From the NCBI RefSeq assembly GCF_051859345.1, contig NZ_JBHYFV010000012.1:1-64000 (forward strand): a DNA stretch of 64,000 nucleotides. Reading direction: 5' to 3'. Source of the stretch: Marivita sp051859345 (lineage in GTDB: Bacteria > Pseudomonadota > Alphaproteobacteria > Rhodobacterales > Rhodobacteraceae). Under the pieces are notes generated by a model that ran no database searches, was not told where the DNA came from, and saw only the letters and a list, made by a program, of their open reading frames with translations. This document shows, one piece after another, positions 35,297 to 42,258 of the stretch. How positions within the stretch are numbered: position 1 is the stretch's first letter; every line of letters begins with the position of its first letter. Made by a program: the position numbers and the translations under genes.

Positions 35297-36319
35297 ATGT
35301 TATTTCCAACCACGCTTGTCGGCAGCTATTGCCAGCCGGACTGGCTTATCGACCGCGAGAAACTCAAGGGCCAGTTTCCACCGCGCACCCGCGCCAAAGA
35401 GCTTTGGCGCATTCCCCAGGAGATGCTGCGCGAAGCACAGGACGATGCCACCCGTATTGCCATCCGCGAACAGGAAGAGGCCGGTCTCGATATCATCACC
35501 GATGGCGAAATCCGGCGCGAAAGCTATTCGAACCGCTTTGCCACCGCGCTGGACGGGCTGGATCTGGACAATTACGGGACGGTGATGACCCGTTCGGGCA
35601 AGCCGGTCCCGGTTCCGCGGATCTCGGGCAGGATCTCGCGCGCCCGGCCCGTCGAAGTCGAAGACCTGAAATTCCTGCGCGCGCACACGGACCGAAAAGT
35701 GAAGATCACCCTGCCCGGTCCGTTCACCATGAGCCTGCAGGCCCAGAACGACCACTATCGCACCACAGCTGATGCGGCGATGGACTATGCGCAGGCCGTA
35801 AAGGAAGAAATCGCCGATCTTTTTGCCGCCGGCGCGGATATCGTGCAACTGGACGAACCCTGGTTGCAGGCCAATCCGGATATTGCCGAAGACTATGGCG
35901 TCGAGGCGATCAACAAGGCGCTCGAAGGCGCGGCGGGCACGACGGCGGTGCATATCTGCTTCGGCTACGCGGCGATGACCAAAAAGCGGCCCGACGGGTA
36001 TTCCTTCCTGCCGCAAATGGCCGCCTGTCTTTGCGACCAGATCAGCATCGAGACAGCGCAGGCGAACCTTGACACGTCGGTGCTCGAAGACTTGCGTGGC
36101 AAGACGATCATGGTTGGCGTCCTCGACCTGTCCGACATGACCGTGGAAACACCCGAGATCATTGCCGGGCGGATCCGTCGCGCCCTGCCCCATGTCGACG
36201 CCGACAAGGTTGTCGTCGCACCCGATTGTGGTCTCAAATACCTGCCGCGCGACGTGGCCTTCGGCAAGATGAAAGCGATGGCCGACGGGGCCGCGATTGT
36301 CAGAATGGAATACACCTGA
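35297..36319 (+). CDS. MetE C-terminal-like cobalamin-independent methyltransferase
   Basis: A 340-residue stand-alone catalytic domain of the cobalamin-independent methionine synthase family, lacking the N-terminal half of MetE. Zinc ligands fit H and C in AVHICFGYA and the last cysteine in APDCGLKYLPR; the glutamate between lies in the QISIETAQ region. Such short forms take methyl groups from substrates other than methyltetrahydropteroyl-polyglutamate, for example in methylated aromatics or glycine betaine use. The ATG at 35297 has AAGGA nine bases upstream; a further upstream start is open but unlike the family. Its role here is not known; demethylation of a ring ether is one option. Confidence 0.82.
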   Translation: MLFPTTLVGSYCQPDWLIDREKLKGQFPPRTRAKELWRIPQEMLREAQDDATRIAIREQEEAGLDIITDGEIRRESYSNRFATALDGLDLDNYGTVMTRSGKPVPVPRISGRISRARPVEVEDLKFLRAHTDRKVKITLPGPFTMSLQAQNDHYRTTADAAMDYAQAVKEEIADLFAAGADIVQLDEPWLQANPDIAEDYGVEAINKALEGAAGTTAVHICFGYAAMTKKRPDGYSFLPQMAACLCDQISIETAQANLDTSVLEDLRGKTIMVGVLDLSDMTVETPEIIAGRIRRALPHVDADKVVVAPDCGLKYLPRDVAFGKMKAMADGAAIVRMEYT

Positions 36320-36330
36320 GGAGGGAAAAG

Positions 36331-36930
36331 ATGGAAAACTCGACCGAATTTCGCAAGATTCAGACGCAGGGCGTCCATCACATCACGATTATCGGAGCTG
36401 ACCGGCAAACGTCGATTGATTTCTGGGAAGGTGTTCTGGGAATGCCTTTCATCTTCGATCAGCCCAATCTCGACGATCCGAAGGAAGGGCATCTTTACTT
36501 CGACCCCGGCGATGGCCGCTTGATCACCATTTTCACCAATGAATCGCGTAAACCCAATGCGGCCCCCGTGCCCGAAGACACCGGTTCCCTGCATCACCTC
36601 GCGCTGAATGTCAGCCAGGCCACGTTCTGGCAGGTTGCTGCCCGCCTTGACGCGCGGGGCGTCGCACATTCCGGCCCGGTGGATCGTGGCTTCATGGATT
36701 CAATCTACTTCCGGGATCCGCTTGGCCTGCGACTGGAAATCGCCTCTTACAGGTTCGAACCACCCGAGGGCTGCCGCCATGCCGATGTGATGATCGAGGC
36801 GCACCGCATTCGGGTTGCCCGTGGCGACCATCACATCGACCGCGAACATCTCGCTGACGCCATTGAACGGTTGGTCACCCGTCGTCAGAGTTCCCTCTCC
36901 GACGACCGGGACGCCCGGAACCCCTACTAG
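36331..36930 (+). CDS. VOC-superfamily protein (glyoxalase/extradiol dioxygenase fold)
   Basis: A 199-residue protein with two VOC modules: GVHHITIIGADRQTSIDFWEGVLGMPF begins the first, and LHHLALNVSQATFWQVAARL and DSIYFRDPLGLRLEIA the second. Metal-ligand positions (H in VHH, H in LHH, E in RLEIA) are retained. Such proteins act as glyoxalases, epimerases or ring-cleaving oxygenases. GAGGAGGG precedes the start at 36331. It is the last intact gene of the plus-strand operon of module B. Confidence 0.8.
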   Translation: MENSTEFRKIQTQGVHHITIIGADRQTSIDFWEGVLGMPFIFDQPNLDDPKEGHLYFDPGDGRLITIFTNESRKPNAAPVPEDTGSLHHLALNVSQATFWQVAARLDARGVAHSGPVDRGFMDSIYFRDPLGLRLEIASYRFEPPEGCRHADVMIEAHRIRVARGDHHIDREHLADAIERLVTRRQSSLSDDRDARNPY

Positions 36931-36940
36931 GGCCCTGCTT

Positions 36941-37723
36941 CTAAAGCGTCAGGATGGTTGAGCCGGTTGTCTTGCGAGCCTCAAGATCACGGTGCGCGGC
37001 GGCAACATCATCAAGCTTGTAGCGCTGGCCGATGGTCACCGTGATCTCTCCCGAGGCGACCTTGCCCAATAGGTGCTGTGCCATCTCCTGGCACCGGGCA
37101 TGGTCTGAAATGTAGGTGAAGAGCGTGGTGCGCGCGAGCTTGAGCGATCCTTTCGCGGCCAGGGTCAAAAGGTCAATCGGCGGGACCGGGCCGGACGCGT
37201 TCCCCAAGGAAATCATCATTCCCAGAGGCTCAAGACAATCGAGCGACTTGTCAAACGTGTCAGCGCCAACACCATCCATCACGACACTGACACCCTTGCC
37301 CCCGGTGATCTCTTTCACGCGGGCGACAAAATCTTCCGTCCGGTAGTTGATGACATGGGCTGCGCCGTTTTCCTTGGCAAGCGCGCATTTCTCGTCCGAC
37401 CCTGCGGTGCCAATCAGGTCGATCCCCTCTGATCGCGCCCACTGGCACGCGATCAATCCGACGCCACCCGCCGCAGCATGAAACAGAACCCTGTCACCTT
37501 TGGCGATCGGCGTCGTCCGGTGAAACAGGTATTCGACGGTCATGCCCTGAAGCATCACCGCTGCCGCCGTCTCGAAATCAACCGCATCCGGGATCGGACA
37601 CACCTGTGCGGCCGGCATTACCCGTGCCTCGGAATAGGCACCCGGCGGCATGGATGCATACGCCGCGCGGTCTCCGACCTTCAGATGCGTGACGCCCTCG
37701 CGTTGATTCTCCTGGATCTGCAC
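36941..37723 (-). pseudogene. quinone oxidoreductase (QOR), 5'-truncated
   Basis: About 260 codons of a zinc-free medium-chain reductase are open from a GTG at 37723. The frame has the NADPH motif HAAAGGVGLIACQWA, a GTAGSDEK segment and the usual C-terminus (ARKTTGSTILTL). QOR proteins are about 325 residues; the first 65 or so, including the substrate-side beta barrel start, are missing. Homology begins near EGVTHLKVGDRAAY (about 37704); the preceding nine codons have no family character. The break lies at the same point where a DUF4386 fragment begins on the other strand, so this is a recombination junction. The remaining protein is probably inactive. Confidence 0.78.
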
Positions 37724-37980
37724 GGGCGCGGCTATGATCTCGGCCTCGTGTTCTTTGGCGTGAACAGCCTGATCATGGGTCTGCTTGTCTGGCGGTCAGG
37801 CCTTTTCGCGAAGATCTTCGGGGCCGGCCTTGCGATGCCGGGCTCGTCTATCTAACCGGAAGCGGCCTGCGCTTTTTCGCGCCTGAATGGTCCGCGGCAT
37901 TCGCGCCGGCTTACCTGCTGACGATCCTCGCCGAGACGGCATTTTGCTTCCGGCTGCTGTTTCAAAGAAACCCAGTCTAA
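37709..37980 (+). pseudogene. DUF4386-family membrane protein, C-terminal fragment with frameshift
   Basis: The frame reads LILLDLHGRGYDLGLVFFGVNSLIMGLLVWRSG, split here in meaning as the last part of a DUF4386 domain, up to an in-frame stop near 37855. The next part, GLVYLTGSGLRFFAPEWSAAF and AETAFCFRLLF, continues in another frame to a stop at 37980, so a frameshift lies near 37840. The 5' part is gone. It abuts the truncated quinone reductase gene. Confidence 0.65.
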
Positions 37981-38127
37981 TATGGAGGAGGCTACAATGG
38001 TGGTCTCCAGGACTGTTCGGATCGAATGTGCCGCTGGTCAACAAAAGCGCGCCCTTACGCCCATCTCGCAGATTTCGGAGCAGACGGTTTCGACTTGCCA
38101 TGATCAACCAGGAGGAGATTCAAGTCC

Positions 38128-38320
38128 AAACGAGGTTTCACTGTTCGCGCTCTAGGCGAAAACGCCATACGGTGCATCGATCTCGACGCGATGGTCGCGT
38201 TCTATCGCGATGTCCTCGTGCTCGAACCGCTCAATGATCCGGACAACGGCCGTATCGCATTTCTTCGCATCGCCGAGTGCATTGGTGGCCATACAGCAGT
38301 TCTGGCTCAGTTTCGTAACG
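38128..38320 (+). pseudogene. VOC-family N-terminal fragment
   Basis: Translation gives KRGFTVRALGENAIRCIDLD, then MVAFYRDVLVLEPLNDPDNG, IAFLRIAECIGGHTAVLAQF: the first module of a glyoxalase-like protein. No start codon with a ribosome site is found at the expected place, and homology ends after AVLAQF; the frame then runs on to 38406 without meaning. A decayed copy. Confidence 0.6.
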
Positions 38321-38424
38321 ACATCGAAGACGCAGCCAAGACACGGAGTTGTCCGCCGGCATGTTCGTTCACGACCCACAGCTTCTATGGAAGCGGTCGG
38401 CGATGACGAGAGAGGAGAACACTC

Positions 38425-38658
38425 ATGGGTGAACCGCGTTATCGCCGAGCAACCGCAGCGGACCTAGGGGAGATCGTCGCGATGCTGGCCGATGGCGTGC
38501 TTGGTGCGTCGCGGGAAAGCGCTTCGCCAGCCGTAGACGATTGCTACCGGGCTGCATTTGCGGAGATTTCTGCCGACCCGAACCAATTTCTTTGTGTGGT
38601 AGAGGATGAGCAGCAGATTGTCAGGGTTTTGAACCGACCCATATCGGACACAAACTGA
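38425..38658 (+). pseudogene. GNAT acetyltransferase, 3'-truncated
   Basis: Seventy-seven codons begin as a normal GNAT protein (MGEPRYRRATAADLGEIVAM, DPNQFLCVVEDEQQIV) and then, where GTLQL and the acetyl-CoA motif should follow, change to RVLNRPISDTN and stop. The break near 38625 looks like a deletion or insertion junction. About half the domain is missing. A GAGAGGAG site precedes the start. Confidence 0.6.
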
Positions 38659-38668
38659 TGAATTAAGG

Positions 38669-38688
38669 AAGGGTAGCTAACCACCCTT
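38669..38688. repeat. imperfect inverted repeat after the GNAT fragment
   Basis: AAGGGTAGCT and AACCACCCTT pair at 8 of 10 positions with no loop. It lies ten bases after the GNAT stop, near the presumed junction. It could be a short terminator or the end of an inserted element. Confidence 0.35.
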
Positions 38689-38890
38689 TCGCCGGGGCAC
38701 TCGCAATTGCGGCGAGCATGGCGCCTCTTTGGCGAACGTCCGGTCCGGCGGACCGCAGCGCTGCATAAAGCTGGTCGCACGAACGGAAACTATCGACCAT
38801 TTGTATCGACCGGCACCAACGGAGGTTAGCTGCGTATTCAAAAAACCCCACCCGTGTGCGGTGCCGCGACAGGCAGCTTTGTTCAACCTC

Positions 38891-39076
38891 TCAGACACGC
38901 CACCCCACGGTGGTTGTCTCTGCAACAGCCAGTAAACTGGCACGATCTGCTCCATCACGGACAAGAACGGACATGCCCTGCGTCACGGCGACCGGGGCGC
39001 TGACGAGATCGGCTCGCGCGCGATCTTCAATGCGCATCCACGCCTCCCGCTCACGCGTATTCCCCTTAAAAACGCT
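38891..39076 (-). pseudogene. unidentified coding fragment, 5'-truncated
   Basis: About 60 codons on the minus strand read ADLVSAPVAVTQGMSVLVRDG, ADRASLLAVAETTVGWRV, then stop at 38891. The stretch has normal protein character, unlike its surroundings. An upstream stop (near 39077) cuts it off; an ATG at 39037 is possible. I do not recognise the family. Confidence 0.35.
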
Positions 39077-39191
39077 CTGGTCGCCTCGTCACACCCAAGA
39101 CAGTAACCTCGCGCCTCGAGCACTCGGGGACTTGCTCCGGGTCGTTGTCACAAACCGAGAGAAACGCGGCAGGCATGGCCGTCCTCCCGGA

Positions 39192-40238
39192 TTAGGCCAG
39201 TGAGCGATTATGCTGAATTAATTCGGCCGCATTATCGGGGTGATGTATGCGTTTTCCAGCTTCGATTTCCTTCGCCATCTCGACGACCTTCCGATTCATT
39301 GGTGCGAACTTTCCCTTTGCTTCGAGGCAATCGACCACATAACCGTTGACCTCGTCCACCTCAGCCCGGCGCCCCTTTCGCCAGTCCTGCAAGGAGGTCG
39401 TCAGCGTGTCATCGCGAGAAAAAGTGCGCAGCACTTCGTCAAAAATCTCGTCGACATAGCGTTCGGGATGGTTGCTCATGACAGGTGGCATGCCAATGAT
39501 CGGCATGATCGTTGCACCATCGGCCAGCGCGGCCTCCATCGCCTCGTATCCGGCCTTGCGCATGACTTCCAGAAACTCTGGGTCACGAACGGAGTCCCGC
39601 ATTGCCGTGTCGATGATTGCCGAGGGGATCAGCTCTGCGGCGTTCACCACCAGTTTCATCCACTTTGCCGAACGGATGTCGTCCATAACTTCCACTGTCC
39701 CCGAACGACGTAGAATATCGGCGACGCCTTCCACGTGTGCCTGCTGGTACGGATCCAGCGCCCCCAACGCAAACCAGCTTTCGTCGTGATCGTTCTGGCG
39801 TGTGGTGATCCCCGGTTCCCACATGTTCGAGGCGATCTGGATGACCGCACCTATGGTCCGGTTCACCCCCACGATATCGGCGATGTCCTCGTGCGTCATG
39901 CCGTTTTGCAGCCCAACGACAAAGCCGTCTTTGGCGAGGACCGGCTTGATCATTTCGGCAGCCCAGCGTGTGTCATAGGCCTTGACCACCAGGAATACCA
40001 GGTCAAAGGGGTCGCGGATCTCGGCGATGTCACAAAGGTGCAGCGCCTTGACCGGCGTGTGCAGGGTTCGGGTCGGCAGGTTCACGGTCAGGCCGTTGGC
40101 ACGCATCGCCTCAACATGGGCAGGCCACTGGTCGATGAATGTCACGTCCAGCCCGGCCAGTGCGAAGTCAGCCGCCACCGAGGCGCCCTGCGCCCCTGTT
40201 CCGATGAAGGCGATGCGGGGGAACGAAGAGGATGTCAC
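39192..40238 (-). CDS. ketopantoate reductase (PanE/ApbA)-family dehydrogenase
   Basis: A 348-residue protein with IAFIGTGAQGASVAADFALAG (Rossmann) and the C-terminal helical KPR domain (SAKWMKLVVNAAELIPSAI with the catalytic lysine; the KGRRAEVDEVNGYVV block). I start at the GTG at 40238, seven bases after AGGAAG; upstream in-frame codons lie inside the dioxygenase gene. It is the last gene of the module C operon. Many such paralogues do not make pantoate but reduce or oxidise other 2-oxo or hydroxy acids, which is the more likely role next to maleylacetate reductase. Confidence 0.83.
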   Translation of the reverse strand: MTSSSFPRIAFIGTGAQGASVAADFALAGLDVTFIDQWPAHVEAMRANGLTVNLPTRTLHTPVKALHLCDIAEIRDPFDLVFLVVKAYDTRWAAEMIKPVLAKDGFVVGLQNGMTHEDIADIVGVNRTIGAVIQIASNMWEPGITTRQNDHDESWFALGALDPYQQAHVEGVADILRRSGTVEVMDDIRSAKWMKLVVNAAELIPSAIIDTAMRDSVRDPEFLEVMRKAGYEAMEAALADGATIMPIIGMPPVMSNHPERYVDEIFDEVLRTFSRDDTLTTSLQDWRKGRRAEVDEVNGYVVDCLEAKGKFAPMNRKVVEMAKEIEAGKRIHHPDNAAELIQHNRSLA

Positions 40239-40260
40239 TTGGCAGCTTCCTTGCAAAGAG

Positions 40261-41118
40261 TCAGGCCGACTGGTGCAGCACGAAATCGTAGTGGGACTGC
40301 CACTTCGTCTCGCCATTCAGAACGGGTTCAAACTTGGCGACAAGCGAGCGCTTAACGCCAAAAACCGCATCCGAAGTCAGATAGGGGTCTCCCTCGACGA
40401 AGGTATGCGTTGTGACCGGGTCGAAACCGTCAGCGCTGACGATGAAATGCATATGGGCGGGTCTGTACGGATGCCGCCCAAGATGCCCCAGCATCTGGCC
40501 AACCGGCCCGTCATCGGGAATCGGATACGAAACCGGCTTGATCCCGTTGAACCAGTATTTGCCATCCGGTCCGGTGGTGAACACGCCTCGGTTGTTGTGG
40601 CGGGGCTGAATGTCGGGTTGTTGCACGTCGTAAAAACCGTCCTCGCTGTCGCTCCAGACGTCGATACGCGCACCCTCGACCGGGTTTCCGTCAAGATCAG
40701 AGACCGTTCCATAGAAGCGACATGTTTCCTGTCCACCCACCTTGGTGATGTTCGTGCCCATCGGATATTCCGGCACGCCATCGACATGGAACGGGCCAAG
40801 CACCGTGTTTTCGGTCGCTCCCGTAGGACGCCGGGTGTTGATCGCGTCGACCAGCATGGAAACGCCCAAAACGTCAGACAGCAGTATGAATTCCTGACGG
40901 TTCTCATCGCAAATCTGCCCGGTCCGTGTGAGGAAATCGATGGCGGTGCCCCATTCATCCTGGGTCAGCTCCACGTCCTTTACAAAGGCATGCAAGTGCT
41001 GGACGAGACGTTCCATCACGGTTTTCAACCGGGCGTCGGCATCGTCCGAGATGCGAGCGTTGACGGTGTCGACCGACGCATCTTCAGTGAAATAGGCAGT
41101 TTCTGGCTGTGCGTTCAT
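40261..41118 (-). CDS. hydroxyquinol 1,2-dioxygenase
   Basis: A 285-residue intradiol dioxygenase with the N-terminal dimerisation domain (FILLSDVLGVSMLVDAIN) and all four iron ligands: tyrosine in SEDGFYDVQQ, tyrosine in PVSYPIPDDG, and both histidines in RPAHMHFIV. The context, next to maleylacetate reductase, makes hydroxyquinol (benzene-1,2,4-triol) the likely substrate and maleylacetate the product. I start at 41118 (MNAQPETAY), behind ACGGA; a GTG at 41136 and an ATG at 41127 are also in frame. The GTG would give a GTGA overlap with the maleylacetate reductase stop. Confidence 0.92.
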   Translation of the reverse strand: MNAQPETAYFTEDASVDTVNARISDDADARLKTVMERLVQHLHAFVKDVELTQDEWGTAIDFLTRTGQICDENRQEFILLSDVLGVSMLVDAINTRRPTGATENTVLGPFHVDGVPEYPMGTNITKVGGQETCRFYGTVSDLDGNPVEGARIDVWSDSEDGFYDVQQPDIQPRHNNRGVFTTGPDGKYWFNGIKPVSYPIPDDGPVGQMLGHLGRHPYRPAHMHFIVSADGFDPVTTHTFVEGDPYLTSDAVFGVKRSLVAKFEPVLNGETKWQSHYDFVLHQSA

Positions 41119-41132
41119 GGTGTCCATCCGTT

Positions 41133-42197
41133 TCACGTCGCAATAGGCCGGTGCCCAGCATGGGCACGGGTCAACAAATTCAGAATTCCATCGCGGGTCA
41201 CCTCACGAGGGTTTCTGTACGGGTTTTGCACTGCCATTTCGGCGGCCACAGCAAGATCCTTTGGCGTCAAACCAAGATCGCGCAATGACAGTGGCGCTCC
41301 GATCGAGCGTGCAAAATCATGCAGACCGCCCCCGAGATCACCCCCGAACAGTTCAATCGCGCCGCTTAGTTGCTGCGAGGCTGCCGGCGCATTGTAAGCA
41401 GCGGTATGCGGCAACAGGATCGCGTGGGTTTCCGCGTGCGGCGTGTCAAAAGCACCGCCCAATGTGTGACACAGCTTGTGGTGCAACGACATGGCGACCG
41501 AGCCCAACACAATACCGCACAGCCACGAACCATATAGCGCAGAGGAACGCGCGTCCGCATTGTCCGGGTCTTCGACGATGCGCGGTAATGCGGACTTCAG
41601 CGCGCGCAGCCCCTCAACCGCCATCAAAGACGTGACGGGGTTCGCATCAGGCGCATAGAGACCTTCGACTGCGTGGGCCATGGCGTTCAGGCCGCTCGTC
41701 ACGCTCATTGCCACCGGCAACCCCAACGTCAAGTCCGGGTCGTAGATCACCGTTTCGGGGCGGATCCGCGCGTCGCGAACGGTGGACTTTTTTCCGTTCT
41801 CGGTCTGACCGAGGATATCCGTCACCTCCGAGCCGGCATAGGTGGTGGCTACCACGATCTGGGGAGCATCGTTGCGCCATGCAATCGCCTTGCCCAACCC
41901 GATGGTCGATCCACCGCCGACAGCCACGACACAGTCTGCATCAGCGGCGGTGTATGCCGCCATGGCTTTTTCCGTCACCCCAACGGGCGTGTGCATCGCC
42001 GCCTCTGTGAAGGTTCCGACGGCCAGGTTGCCAAGACGTTCGGCCAGCATTTCTGCGTCGGGTTTCTGGAACGGAGTCGACAGGACCAGGGCACGACTAC
42101 ACCCCAGAGCTGCTATTTCCTCCGCGACCTTGGCCAGCGTACCGCTGCCAAAGATGACGCGGCAGGGGCTGGCATTATAGATGAATATGTCCGGCAT
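41133..42197 (-). CDS. maleylacetate reductase
   Basis: A 354-residue group III (iron-containing ADH fold) dehydrogenase. DCVVAVGGGSTIGLGKA binds NAD, PQIVVATTYAGSEVTDILGQT is the block specific to maleylacetate reductases, and the LHHKLCHTLGGAFDTPHAETHA segment supplies the histidines. It reduces maleylacetate to 3-oxoadipate. It precedes the dioxygenase gene on the same strand, so the last two steps of hydroxyquinol breakdown are encoded side by side. The later steps (3-oxoadipate CoA transfer and thiolysis) are not in the window. Confidence 0.93.
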   Translation of the reverse strand: MPDIFIYNASPCRVIFGSGTLAKVAEEIAALGCSRALVLSTPFQKPDAEMLAERLGNLAVGTFTEAAMHTPVGVTEKAMAAYTAADADCVVAVGGGSTIGLGKAIAWRNDAPQIVVATTYAGSEVTDILGQTENGKKSTVRDARIRPETVIYDPDLTLGLPVAMSVTSGLNAMAHAVEGLYAPDANPVTSLMAVEGLRALKSALPRIVEDPDNADARSSALYGSWLCGIVLGSVAMSLHHKLCHTLGGAFDTPHAETHAILLPHTAAYNAPAASQQLSGAIELFGGDLGGGLHDFARSIGAPLSLRDLGLTPKDLAVAAEMAVQNPYRNPREVTRDGILNLLTRAHAGHRPIAT

Positions 42198-42258
42198 GAT
42201 TTATCCCTTCGCCTCCGACTGTTCGGGACGCTCCTGGTGGGTTTCGCAGGCCACGAGA

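Larger units (their letters stand above)
38660..39191. other. region of decayed sequence without a supported intact gene
   Basis: About 530 bases between the GNAT fragment and the ketopantoate-reductase-like gene. Several short frames of 60-115 codons are open on both strands, but codon use and amino acid content look random. One exception on the minus strand (38891-39076) is listed apart. The area may be part of a dispersed repeat or a recombination scar. Confidence 0.4.

Noticed and set aside
37478..37855. Open plus-strand frame starting inside the quinone reductase gene
   Set aside because: Only its last 48 codons match a family (DUF4386); the first part is the antisense of the reductase, so it is not one gene.
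38729..38935. 68-codon plus-strand frame in the scar region
   Set aside because: No ribosome site and low-complexity content; most likely noncoding or repeat sequence.
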